From Lentibacillus sp. CBA3610 (GTDB lineage Bacteria; Bacillota; Bacilli; Bacillales; Amphibacillaceae), in assembly GCF_013373365.1 (NCBI RefSeq), contig NZ_CP035925.1:930001-994000 (forward strand): a stretch of DNA of 64,000 nucleotides, written 5' to 3'. The notes below the pieces were generated by a model, which made no database searches, had not been told where the DNA came from, and saw nothing but the letters and a program-made list of their open reading frames with translations. Below, one piece after another: positions 55,547-64,000 of this stretch (its first letter is position 1; every line of letters begins with the position of its first letter). The position numbers were made by a program, and so were the translations under genes.

Positions 55547-56431
55547 ATGGCGATTTCGGCTAAATTAGTTAAAGAACTTCGTGAAACAACCGGAGCCGGT
55601 ATGATGGATTGTAAAAAAGCTCTTCAGGAAACTGATGGAGATATGGATAAGGCAATCGAATTCCTGCGTGAAAAAGGAATGTCGAAAGCGGCGAAAAAAG
55701 CAGATCGCATTGCTGCAGAAGGTTTAGCCCATATTGAACTTGACGGTAATACTGCGGTAATTTTGGAAGTTAATTGTGAAACAGATTTTGTCACAAAAAA
55801 TGATCAATTTAAACAATTACTTTCAGAGCTGGGCAAGCATCTTGTCAAGCAGCAACCTGAAACAGTTGAAGAAGCATTGAGTCAGCCGCTGCATGGCGAT
55901 GGCGATACAGTTGAAAAATACATCAGCGCAACAGTTGGTAAAATCGGTGAAAAAATTTCACTCCGCCGCTTCTCATTGATGAATAAAACAGATAATGATG
56001 CATTTGGCGCCTATCTTCATATGGGCGGATCAATTGGTGTCCTGACTTTGCTTGAAGGCACTACAGATGAAGAGCTGGCAAAAGATATTGCCATGCATGC
56101 CGCTGCAGTAAGCCCGCGTTATGTATCAAGAGATGACGTTCCGGAAGAAGAAGTTAACAGCGAGCGTGAGGTGCTTAAGACGCAAGCATTAAATGAAGGA
56201 AAACCGGAACATATTGTGGAGAAAATGGTCGAAGGTCGTCTCGGTAAATTCTTTGAAGAAATTTGCTTGCTGGAACAGAATTTTGTAAAAGATCCAGACC
56301 AGAAAGTGAAAAAATATGTATCTGATAAAGGTGCTGAGGTGAAGACATTCACCCGTTATGCTGTGGGTGAAGGCATGGAAAAACGGGAAGAAAATTTTGC
56401 AGAAGAAGTTAAAAACCAAATGAAAAAATAG
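55547..56431 (+). CDS. tsf: Elongation factor Ts
   Basis: EF-Ts exchanges GDP for GTP on EF-Tu. The 294-residue product starts [20 protein letters not shown] and has the N-terminal UBA-like domain ([20 protein letters not shown]), the signature [15 protein letters not shown], and the core dimerisation domain. AAGGAGGATTCACA precedes ATG 55547. It is intact, so the damage in this area ends before it. Confidence 0.98.
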   Translation: MAISAKLVKELRETTGAGMMDCKKALQETDGDMDKAIEFLREKGMSKAAKKADRIAAEGLAHIELDGNTAVILEVNCETDFVTKNDQFKQLLSELGKHLVKQQPETVEEALSQPLHGDGDTVEKYISATVGKIGEKISLRRFSLMNKTDNDAFGAYLHMGGSIGVLTLLEGTTDEELAKDIAMHAAAVSPRYVSRDDVPEEEVNSEREVLKTQALNEGKPEHIVEKMVEGRLGKFFEEICLLEQNFVKDPDQKVKKYVSDKGAEVKTFTRYAVGEGMEKREENFAEEVKNQMKK

Positions 56432-56534
56432 CAGGATGGAAATTGCGGCCGATTATTACCTATTTCGCTAATAGATGATTAAATACAGCGAGAAAACCTA
56501 TATAAAACACTATATCATTCCGATGGAGGTAAAC

Positions 56535-57260
56535 ATGACAACAGCTCGATACCGTAGAATTGTGTTAAAATTAAGTGGTGAAGCATTAAGCGGCGAACAA
56601 GGCTATGGAATTGAACCGCAAGTCATTCAGTCGATTGCATCCCAGATAAAAGGGGTTGCTGAATTGGGTGTTGAAGTGGCTGTAGTTGTTGGCGGCGGAA
56701 ATATCTGGCGCGGCAAAGTCGGAAGTGAAATGGGCATGGATCGTGCTACAGCTGACTACATGGGGATGCTGGCGACGATTATGAATTCCCTGGCGCTTCA
56801 GGATAGCCTGGAGAATAATGGTATTCCGAGTCGTGTACAGACTTCCATTGAAATGCGGCAAGTTGCTGAACCTTATATAAGGAGAAAGGCAATACGCCAT
56901 CTTGAAAAAAAACGTGTTGTCATTTTTGCTGCAGGAACCGGAAATCCTTATTTTTCAACAGATACGACAGCAGCATTACGGGCTGCTGAAATTGAAGCGG
57001 AAGTTATTTTAATGGCTAAAAATAATGTCGATGGTGTCTATTCCGACGATCCGAAAGTTAACAAAGATGCGGAAAAATACACAGAGATTTCTTATATGAA
57101 AATGCTGAATGAAGGACTGGGTGTTATGGACTCTACCGCCTCTTCGTTATGCATGGATAATGATATTCGCTTAATCGTATTTTCCATAACGGAAGAAGGC
57201 AATATTAAACGAGTTGTTCAAGGCGAGCCGATTGGTACAACAATAAAGGGGGACCGATGA
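56535..57260 (+). CDS. pyrH: UMP kinase
   Basis: PyrH phosphorylates UMP to UDP, an essential step of pyrimidine supply. The 241-residue protein of the amino acid kinase fold starts [20 protein letters not shown], followed by [29 protein letters not shown] ATADYMGML, and [22 protein letters not shown] 56535 has TGGAGGT upstream; in-frame ATGs from 56475 are not supported. It overlaps frr. Confidence 0.97.
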   Translation: MTTARYRRIVLKLSGEALSGEQGYGIEPQVIQSIASQIKGVAELGVEVAVVVGGGNIWRGKVGSEMGMDRATADYMGMLATIMNSLALQDSLENNGIPSRVQTSIEMRQVAEPYIRRKAIRHLEKKRVVIFAAGTGNPYFSTDTTAALRAAEIEAEVILMAKNNVDGVYSDDPKVNKDAEKYTEISYMKMLNEGLGVMDSTASSLCMDNDIRLIVFSITEEGNIKRVVQGEPIGTTIKGDR

Positions 57261-57817
57261 TGTCCGATCAAACCATTAAGGAAACGCGAAGTAAAATGGA
57301 GCAAGCTGTTCAAGCTTTTTCTAAGAACCTTGCAACAATAAGAGCTGGACGGGCAAACCCGTCTATTTTAGATAGTGTTGTTGTTGATTATTACGGTGCT
57401 GCAACACCATTGAATCAATTATCGACAATTTCAGCACCGGAAGCGAGACTTCTGGTCATTACACCCTTTGACAAATCATCAATAAGCAATATTGAAAAAG
57501 CCATCCAAAAAGCTGATTTAGGTTTATCACCGTCCAGTGATGGCAACGTCATTCGGATTAATATTCCTGCGTTAACCGAAGAACGCCGCAAAGAATTAGT
57601 GAAAGTTGTCGGTAAATATGCTGAAGAAGCACGTGTTCAAGTAAGAAACATTCGACGGGAATCCAATGACCAGCTGAAGAAAGCCGAGAAAAATAGTGAT
57701 TTGACGGAAGATGACCTTAAAAAAGAACAGGCAAATGTACAAAAAGAAACCGATAAGCATATCGATCAAATCGATCAGCTTGTTAAGGATAAGGAAAAGG
57801 AAATATTGGAAGTATAG
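57260..57817 (+). CDS. frr: Ribosome recycling factor
   Basis: RRF splits post-termination ribosomes with EF-G. The 185-residue product begins [20 protein letters not shown], with [19 protein letters not shown] and [20 protein letters not shown] as signatures, and a highly charged C-terminal helix. ATG 57260 is favoured (GGGGG seven bases upstream); in-frame ATG 57257 is directly before it. The start overlaps the pyrH stop. Confidence 0.97.
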   Translation: MSDQTIKETRSKMEQAVQAFSKNLATIRAGRANPSILDSVVVDYYGAATPLNQLSTISAPEARLLVITPFDKSSISNIEKAIQKADLGLSPSSDGNVIRINIPALTEERRKELVKVVGKYAEEARVQVRNIRRESNDQLKKAEKNSDLTEDDLKKEQANVQKETDKHIDQIDQLVKDKEKEILEV

Positions 57818-57845
57818 GATGAAGGTATAGTCAAAAAATGCTGTG

Positions 57846-57873
57846 GCCCTCTTATTTAAGAGGGCTTTTGTTT
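57846..57873 (+). terminator. Rho-independent terminator after frr
   Basis: GCCCTCTT pairs perfectly with AAGAGGGC around ATTT and runs into TTTTGTTT. Confidence 0.92.
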
Positions 57874-57922
57874 CTAACGTCATGAAATTTAATATCTTTC
57901 GGGAACGTTAATTCGAATATCT

Positions 57923-57980
57923 TTAAAATATAAGAAAAGCTCAGGCTTACATCTTAAGACAGGTTTTTCTTATATTTTAA
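57923..57980. repeat. Perfect 16-bp inverted repeat upstream of uppS
   Basis: TTAAAATATAAGAAAA (57923-57938) and its exact reverse complement (57965-57980) flank 26 bases. It lies in the 315-base gene-free gap between frr and uppS (57818-58132), which otherwise holds the frr terminator and a possible uppS promoter. As RNA it would form a long A/U-rich hairpin; its function is unknown. Confidence 0.7.
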
Positions 57981-58009
57981 GGAATTCATAATAAAATATT
58001 GACTAACAG

Positions 58010-58018
58010 TGATATAAT
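58010..58018 (+). promoter_or_regulatory. Extended -10 promoter for uppS
   Basis: TGATATAAT is a consensus TG-extended -10 box 115 bases before uppS. A TTGACT lies only eight bases upstream of the TATAAT and cannot be its -35 box. Confidence 0.45.
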
Positions 58019-58132
58019 GGTAACTCATCCTAATAGGATAATAATATCGCATCATTCTTTGATCAGTTGCATCGAGAAGTTATAGATGCAAAATGATTTA
58101 AAAGCTTCATCAATGGTATCGGAGGACAAACT

Positions 58133-58894
58133 ATGTCAATGAAACTTCCCTTTTTTAACAATAAGAAGATAAATAAAAATGAAGAACCGGAGTTGGATAA
58201 TATCCCGAAACATGTGGCAATCATTATGGATGGGAATGGACGCTGGGCCAAAAATCGGGGTCTTCCAAGGGTTGCCGGTCATAAAGAAGGGATGGATGTT
58301 GTAAAAAAAGTAGCTAAAACGGCTGCAAATTGTCATGTGGAGATTCTGACGCTATATGCTTTTTCAACAGAAAATTGGAGCCGGCCAAAATCAGAAGTTG
58401 ATTATCTTTTAAGGCTCCCTAAAGAATTTTTACATATATATTTACCTGAACTGATTGAAAACAACGTCAAAATAAAAACAATTGGTAATTTCGATGTGCT
58501 GCCTGAGCATACAAAGGAAGCCGTCAATTATGCTAAAGAAAAAACAAAAGATAATGATGGATTAATATTAAATTTTGCTTTAAACTATGGAAGTAGATTT
58601 GAAATTATACAAGCTGTCAAGCAAATCATTAGTGATATGAACACCTCCGGATTGACAATGGATAAACTGGATGAACATTTATTCTCGGAATACCTCTATA
58701 CAACAGGGCTGACGGAACCGGATTTATTAATTCGGACGAGTGGTGAGCAGCGGTTAAGTAACTTTTTGTTATGGCAGATCGCTTATTCCGAATTTTGGTT
58801 TACGGATGTTTTATGGCCGGATTTCACAGAGGAAACATTTATGCAGGCCCTGTATGATTTCCAGCAAAGAAAACGGCGGTATGGAGGTTTATAA
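58133..58894 (+). CDS. uppS: Undecaprenyl diphosphate synthase
   Basis: UppS adds isopentenyl units to FPP to make the C55 lipid carrier for peptidoglycan. The 253-residue cis-prenyltransferase has HVAIIMDGNGRWAKNRGLPR (catalytic Asp), LTLYAFSTENWSRP, ALNYGSR and the C-terminal LLIRTSGEQRLSNFLLWQ and AYSEFWFTDVLWPDF. ATG 58133 follows GGAGGACAAACT. cdsA starts 15 bases after its stop. Confidence 0.97.
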   Translation: MSMKLPFFNNKKINKNEEPELDNIPKHVAIIMDGNGRWAKNRGLPRVAGHKEGMDVVKKVAKTAANCHVEILTLYAFSTENWSRPKSEVDYLLRLPKEFLHIYLPELIENNVKIKTIGNFDVLPEHTKEAVNYAKEKTKDNDGLILNFALNYGSRFEIIQAVKQIISDMNTSGLTMDKLDEHLFSEYLYTTGLTEPDLLIRTSGEQRLSNFLLWQIAYSEFWFTDVLWPDFTEETFMQALYDFQQRKRRYGGL

Positions 58895-58909
58895 GGTGTG
58901 GAGTAATCA

Positions 58910-59704
58910 ATGAAACAACGAATCCAAACATCAATTTTGGCTTTTCTTATATTTATCCCCTTAGTTGTAATTGGTGGAATCATTTTTGAATTATTTGTTT
59001 ACCTATTAGCTGTTATTGCCTTGATGGAACTGACCCGTATGCGAAATACGACCAATGGTTATTTACCGGTCATATTTTCGGTTATATTTTTAGTGTTATT
59101 ATTGCTCCCTGAATCAGTTGGTATTTTGCAGGGTATTGAGAAACCTGAGCTGCTGATGCTATTCGTCTTAATCCTGTTGTCATATACGGTGGTGGCGAAG
59201 AATAAATTTACATTTGACGATGCCGGTTTTATTTTGCTGACGATTGTTTATGTTGGAATGGGATTTTATTATCTGATCGAAACTCGGGATGGAAATAGTG
59301 CTTCTGGTTTAGCAAATCTCTTTTATGTTCTGGTAGTCATTTGGGCAACTGATACCGGGGCGTATTTCTTTGGGCGTGCCTTTGGCAATCGTAAACTATG
59401 GCCGAAAATCAGCCCGAATAAAACGATTGAAGGCGCAATCGGAGGTATTGTACTTGCTACTCTCGTTGGTATCATTTTTCATATTGCCTATCCGTTTTCG
59501 TATGATATCATAATTATAATTGCGGTGACCATTTTAGTATCAATCGCAGGTCAGATCGGGGATTTGGTGGAATCGGCGTACAAACGTTATTATGATGTTA
59601 AAGACTCCGGGAAGTTATTGCCGGGGCACGGTGGCATTCTCGATCGGCTGGATAGTCTTTTATTCGTTTTGCCGCTGCTGCACTTCATCAATTTCTTTAC
59701 ATAA
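58910..59704 (+). CDS. cdsA: Phosphatidate cytidylyltransferase CdsA
   Basis: CdsA makes CDP-diacylglycerol from phosphatidic acid and CTP. The 264-residue integral membrane protein has about seven hydrophobic segments and the signature near the C-terminus, GDLVESAYKRYYDVKDSGKL followed by LPGHGGILDRLDS. In B. subtilis dxr follows; here rseP does, after a gap of about 97 bases with only a weak hairpin. Confidence 0.97.
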   Translation: MKQRIQTSILAFLIFIPLVVIGGIIFELFVYLLAVIALMELTRMRNTTNGYLPVIFSVIFLVLLLLPESVGILQGIEKPELLMLFVLILLSYTVVAKNKFTFDDAGFILLTIVYVGMGFYYLIETRDGNSASGLANLFYVLVVIWATDTGAYFFGRAFGNRKLWPKISPNKTIEGAIGGIVLATLVGIIFHIAYPFSYDIIIIIAVTILVSIAGQIGDLVESAYKRYYDVKDSGKLLPGHGGILDRLDSLLFVLPLLHFINFFT

Positions 59705-59801
59705 TACCGTTATACGAATAGGATTGATAAATCAGAAGATGGTATTTTCTGATCTGTGTATTAAGAATATAACCTCTATCATTTAAAGGACGGTGCTGCT
59801 A

Positions 59802-61064
59802 ATGACCACAGTTATAGCTTTTGTATTCATGTTTGGTCTGCTTGTGTTCATTCATGAATTCGGTCATTTGATTTTTGCCAAGCGGGCAGGAATGCTTGCT
59901 CGCGAGTTTGCTATCGGCTTTGGACCTAAAGTGTTTTCTTTTATGAAAAACGAAACGGTTTACACAATCCGTCTGCTTCCAATAGGGGGTTATGTACGTG
60001 TAGCCGGAGAAGACCCGGAAATCATTGATTTAAAACCTGGTCAGCACATTGGTCTTGAATTCAATCAGGATGAAAAAGTGAACAAAATAATTGTGAATCA
60101 TAAATCGAAACATCCAAACGCCCGTATTATCGAGGTTGAGCACGTTGATTTAGACCACGAGCTGCTCATTCAGGGGTATGAGCCTGATGAGGAAGATGGG
60201 AAATTAACGTTTCAGGTGGATCGTAAAGCTTTTTTTGTTATGGACGAGGAAGAGACGCAAATCGCGCCATACGACCGGCAGTTTGCTTCAAAGAGTGTCG
60301 GCAAACGCGCTATGCAATTATTTGCCGGTCCGATGATGAACCTGCTCTTGGCAATCGCCATTTTCGTTATCGTTGGAATGGTTAATGGTGTGCCGGTTGA
60401 TGAAGCCAAAATAGCCAGTGTTGTGCCGGATAGTCCGGCTGATGAAGCAGGCTTCCAGGTGGGGGATGAGGTTGTCCAGATCGATGGCACATCCATTTCC
60501 ACGTGGGAGGAATTTACCGAAATCGTTCAGAACAATCCGGAAGAAGAACTTTCGATGACGGTACAACGGGATGAAAGCACGGAAATGCTGACGATAACAC
60601 CGGCCAAACTTGAAACACAACAGGACATTACCATCGGACAGGCTGGCGTCCATCAGGCATCTGAAAAAACATTCTTCGGATCATTCGAGTACGGTTTTGA
60701 ACAGACATATGATACGACAACATTAATTTTGACGAATCTTTTTAAGTTGGTTACCGGACAATATTCAATTGAAATCATATCTGGCCCTGTCGGTATTTAT
60801 AACGCCACAGATCAGGTTGTCCAGACGGGTATTATGAATTTCCTGATGTTTACAGCGATTATAAGTGTTAACCTGGGAATTATTAATATGGTGCCGCTTC
60901 CGGCGCTTGACGGGGGTCGCCTGATGTTTGTTGGGATTGAAGCTGTTCGAGGGAAACCGGTTGAACCAGAAAAAGAAGGGATTTTTCACTTTGTTGGGTT
61001 CGCGTTGTTAATGTTATTGATGCTTGTCGTCACATGGAATGACATTCAGCGGTTGTTCTTGTAA
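59802..61064 (+). CDS. rseP: Site-2 zinc metalloprotease RseP (RasP)
   Basis: RasP cuts membrane-spanning segments of anti-sigma factors and signal peptides inside the membrane. The 420-residue protein has HEFGH near residue 18 (zinc ligands), a central PDZ domain (about 185-260, with VVPDSPADEAGFQVGDEVVQ), and the C-terminal membrane part with NLGIINMVPLPALDGGRL, which carries the third zinc ligand. ATG 59802 is favoured, since GGACGG lies about seven bases ahead; GTG 59793 overlaps that site. It has a terminator and is not followed by proS. Confidence 0.95.
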   Translation: MTTVIAFVFMFGLLVFIHEFGHLIFAKRAGMLAREFAIGFGPKVFSFMKNETVYTIRLLPIGGYVRVAGEDPEIIDLKPGQHIGLEFNQDEKVNKIIVNHKSKHPNARIIEVEHVDLDHELLIQGYEPDEEDGKLTFQVDRKAFFVMDEEETQIAPYDRQFASKSVGKRAMQLFAGPMMNLLLAIAIFVIVGMVNGVPVDEAKIASVVPDSPADEAGFQVGDEVVQIDGTSISTWEEFTEIVQNNPEEELSMTVQRDESTEMLTITPAKLETQQDITIGQAGVHQASEKTFFGSFEYGFEQTYDTTTLILTNLFKLVTGQYSIEIISGPVGIYNATDQVVQTGIMNFLMFTAIISVNLGIINMVPLPALDGGRLMFVGIEAVRGKPVEPEKEGIFHFVGFALLMLLMLVVTWNDIQRLFL

Positions 61065-61092
61065 ATGTACCAGTAAAAACGCTGCACTGTTG

Positions 61093-61127
61093 AAACCCTT
61101 GTCTGAAACTGGACCGGCAAGGGTTTT
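61093..61127 (+). terminator. Terminator after rseP
   Basis: AAACCCTTG (61093-61101) pairs with CAAGGGTTT (61118-61126), followed by TTC. It separates rseP from polC. Confidence 0.65.
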
Positions 61128-61167
61128 CTATCATGTCAGGATTGACCAATCATTGGGAGGAAGTATA

Positions 61168-64000
61168 ATGAGTATCTCAACACAAGAAAAAATGAATTTG
61201 CTCCTGGAACAATTGGAAATTCCCGGAGATTACACAGATGCTTATTTTAGTGATAGTCAGTTAATCAAACTTGAAGTTCATAAGCAATCAAAAATGTGGC
61301 ATTTCCACATTCGAATCAAACAACTGCTGCCGACAGAAATATACGCTTTGCTTCATGCCAAGTTGCAGGAGACATTTCAGCAATTTGCACAAGTTGACCT
61401 GACGTTATATACCGATGAAAAGGATTATGACAGCGAGACGATTTGTACCTATTGGCAAACATTTCTCCAGTCTGTATCCAACTTATCACCAGCCTATAAA
61501 GATCTTGTACTTAATCAAAAACCCAAAGTTGACAATAATAAAATTATGTTAACTGCGAGGAATGAAGCAGAAGGTAACGCACTTAAAAAAAGGCTGGAAA
61601 AACCATTTCAGGAATTTTGCCAAAAAATCGGAGCACGTCCTTTTTCGATGCATATTGACGTGAAACCGGAAATGGCCGAACTGAAAAAATTCAGGGAGCA
61701 AAAAGCGCTGGAAGATCAAGAACTGGTTTTAAAAACGGTTCAGGAAAAAGAAAAACGTGACAAGGAAAAGCAAAATACAGAGCGAAACCAACCGTTTATG
61801 CTCGGTTATAACATTCAGGATGAACCGATTCAGATGGAAGAAATTCAGGAGGAAGAACGGCGTGTAACTGTACAGGGGTATGTTTTTTCCGCAGATATTC
61901 GCCAGCTTCGTTCCGGAAGAAGTTTATTAATCGTTAAAGCGACTGATTATACCGATTCACTGCAAATTAAAATGTTTTCAAAAGGTGATGAAGATGCAGC
62001 GGCGTTTGAACAACTGAAGGAAGGCATGTGGATCAAGGCCAGAGGAAGTATTCAGACAGATATGTATACGAATGAGCTGGCAATGATGGCAAATGACATT
62101 CATGAAATCAAGGTTGAAACACGCCGGGATACAGCCGGTAAAGATGAAAAGCGTGTTGAATTTCATGCCCATACGACAATGAGTCAGCTGGATGCGGTGG
62201 TGTCACCATCAGCTCTCATTGAACAAGCGGCAAATTGGGGCCATAAAGCAATTGCGATTACCGACCACGGTGGTGTCCAAGGTTTTCCGGAAGCACATGC
62301 CGCCGGTGAGAAACATGGTGTTAAAGTACTCTACGGTGTCGAGGCCAATTTAGTTGATGATGGTGTACCGATTGCGTATAACGAGAATGATGTTGGTTTA
62401 GAAGAGGGCACCTATGTTGTTTTTGACGTTGAAACGACAGGTCTTTCAGCCGTCTATGATACGATTATTGAGCTTGCAGCAGTGAAAATCCATAAAGGTG
62501 AAATCATTGATCGGTTTGAATCATTCGCCGATCCGCATCAGCCTTTGTCACAAACGACGACTGATTTGACCGGTATAACTGATGACATGGTCAAAGGTGC
62601 ACCTGAGGTTGATGAAGTTTTGAGAGATTTTCATGGTTGGATGGAAGATAGTATTCTGGTAGCACATAATGCAAGTTTTGATATCGGATTTTTAAATCAG
62701 GGATTCCAAAAAATCGATTATGACAAAACAATTAACCCGGTTATCGATACGCTTGAATTATCACGGTTTTTGTATCCGGAATTGAAGAATCACCGCTTGA
62801 ATACGATGTGCAAGCATCTGGATATTGAACTTACACAGCACCACCGTGCCATCTATGATGCGGAAGCAACGGGTTATCTATTATGGAAGCTGGTAAAAGG
62901 GTTGCTTGCTGAAAGTATTAGCAATCATAATCAATTAAACAACCATATGGGCGAGGGTGATGCCTATAAGCGTTCACGTCCGTCCCATTGCACATTAATT
63001 GCACAGACAAACGAGGGTCTGAAAAACCTTTATAAGCTTGTCTCTTATGCTCATGTGAACTACTTTTACCGAGTACCACGAATTCCAAGATCACTCCTCG
63101 AGAAACATCGTAAAGGTCTTCTTGTCGGATCTGCCTGTGATCAGGGCGAAGTGTTCGAAGCAATGATGCAAAAATCAGCAGATGAAGCAGAAAAAAAGCT
63201 GCCGGGTTCTATGATTATATTGAAGTTCAGCCGCCTGCCAACTATGCGCATTTAGTTGAGAAAGAGCTCGTTCAGAATGAAGCTCAAATTTTGGATATCA
63301 TTTCAAAATTGACTGAAATGGGAGATCGTTTGAATAAACCTGTTTTAGCAACAGGAAATGTTCATCATCTTGAGGAGCATGATAAAATCTACCGGCAAAT
63401 TTTAATTGCGTCACAAGCCGGTAATCCATTAAACCGGCAGACATTGCCAGACACATCATTCCGGACAACTAATGAGATGATTGATATTTTTGGTTTTCTG
63501 GGAGAAAATGAAGCGAAGAAAATCGTTGTGGATAACCCCAATGTGCTGGTTGACAAAATCGAGGATATTTCCCCGGTCCAGGATGGTCTTTTTACACCAA
63601 CAATTGAAGGGGCGGAACAAGAAATACGTGATCTTTGTTACAATCGCGCCAAACAAATTTACGGTGATTCAGTGCCGGAAATCGTGACGGACAGGCTGGA
63701 AAAAGAACTTTCCAGCATCATTGGAAATGGTTTTTCGGTCATCTATTTAATTTCACATAAACTTGTCAAAAAATCGCTTGATGATGGTTATTTGGTAGGG
63801 TCACGGGGATCAGTCGGCTCATCACTTGCTGCCACCATGCTGGAAATAACCGAAGTCAATCCACTGCCGCCGCATTATGTCTGTACGGAATGCCATTATC
63901 ATGATTTTATAACAGACGGGTCAGTCGGCAGCGGCTTTGACTTAAAAGATAAAGCGTGTCCGGACTGTGGCAGGCCGTTAACAAAAGATGGACATGATAT
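61168..64000 (+). CDS. polC: DNA polymerase III PolC-type alpha subunit, frameshifted, 3' end beyond window
   Basis: PolC is the main replicative polymerase of low-GC Gram-positives. ATG 61168 has TGGGAGGAAG upstream. The visible part has the N-terminal PolC domain, an OB fold ([20 protein letters not shown]), and the first half of the PHP domain ([15 protein letters not shown]). The inserted 3'-5' exonuclease ([33 protein letters not shown]) follows, then the second half of PHP and the start of the polymerase domain ([18 protein letters not shown], with a CxxC...CxxC zinc site). The frame breaks at an A7 run (63191-63197) and continues in another frame to base 64000. A single missing A restores [16 protein letters not shown]. 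Confidence 0.95.

Noticed and set aside
57999..58018. TTGACT plus TATAAT as a sigma-A promoter
   Set aside because: The spacer is only eight bases; only the extended -10 box was kept.
1..64000. CRISPR arrays, tRNA or rRNA genes, prophage, transposase genes, defence islands
   Set aside because: No regularly spaced repeats, RNA gene signatures, integrase or phage genes, or defence genes were seen; XerC is the chromosomal Xer recombinase.

Overview
The window is chromosomal core sequence from a motile, low-GC Gram-positive rod of the family Bacillaceae. Gene order follows the Bacillus subtilis recG-to-polC segment almost gene for gene: fapR-plsX-fabDG-acpP-rnc-smc-ftsY-ylxM-ffh, then rpsP-khpA-ylqD-rimM-trmD-rplS, then rbgA-rnhB-sucCD-dprA-topA-xerC-hslVU-codY, then the fla/che operon, then rpsB-tsf-pyrH-frr-uppS-cdsA-rseP-polC. 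Protein sequences and the dispersed repeats suggest the halophilic Virgibacillus/Lentibacillus/Oceanobacillus side of the family; that placement is inference.

Layout. 1-7.4 kb: 3' part of recG, a composite intergenic repeat, the FapR-controlled fatty acid and phospholipid genes, RNase III and a reverse-strand DUF1128 gene. 7.6-18.4 kb: chromosome condensation (smc), signal recognition particle (ftsY, ylxM, ffh), ribosomal proteins and ribosome or tRNA maturation factors, signal peptidase I and RbgA. 18.5-20.3 kb: a reverse-strand DUF2207 lipoprotein. 20.5-31.5 kb: rnhB, a YlqG-YlqH fusion, succinyl-CoA synthetase, dprA, topA, xerC, hslVU and codY. 31.5-32.1 kb: a second copy of the composite repeat. 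32.2-54.6 kb: the flagellar operon (basal body, motor-switch and export genes, cheY, flhFG, sigD, swrB). 54.7-64 kb: translation and UMP kinase genes, undecaprenyl-PP and CDP-DAG synthesis, the RseP protease and the 5' part of polC.

Data quality matters here. Most genes are intact, but fapR (2.86-3.12 kb), the stretch from flhF to rpsB (51.5-55.1 kb) and polC (63.19 kb) carry frameshifts, several of them at homopolymers. The essential gene rpsB also lacks about 28 conserved codons. I read these mainly as sequencing or assembly damage, not biological decay. The absence of cheB-cheA-cheW-cheC-cheD between flhG and sigD, and perhaps the YlqG-YlqH fusion, should be judged in that light. The absence of trmFO, dxr and proS from their usual places has cleaner junctions and may be real.

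The most interesting sequence signals are: a pair of 355-439 bp composite repeats with terminal inverted repeats and nested stems; a perfect 10-bp hairpin between the Shine-Dalgarno sequence and start codon of swrD; tandem sigma-A promoters with a CodY-like box before xerC-hslVU-codY; mutually exclusive hairpins before dprA; and a changed G4 motif in RbgA. I saw no tRNA, rRNA, CRISPR array, prophage or transposase gene, and no wholly new gene system.
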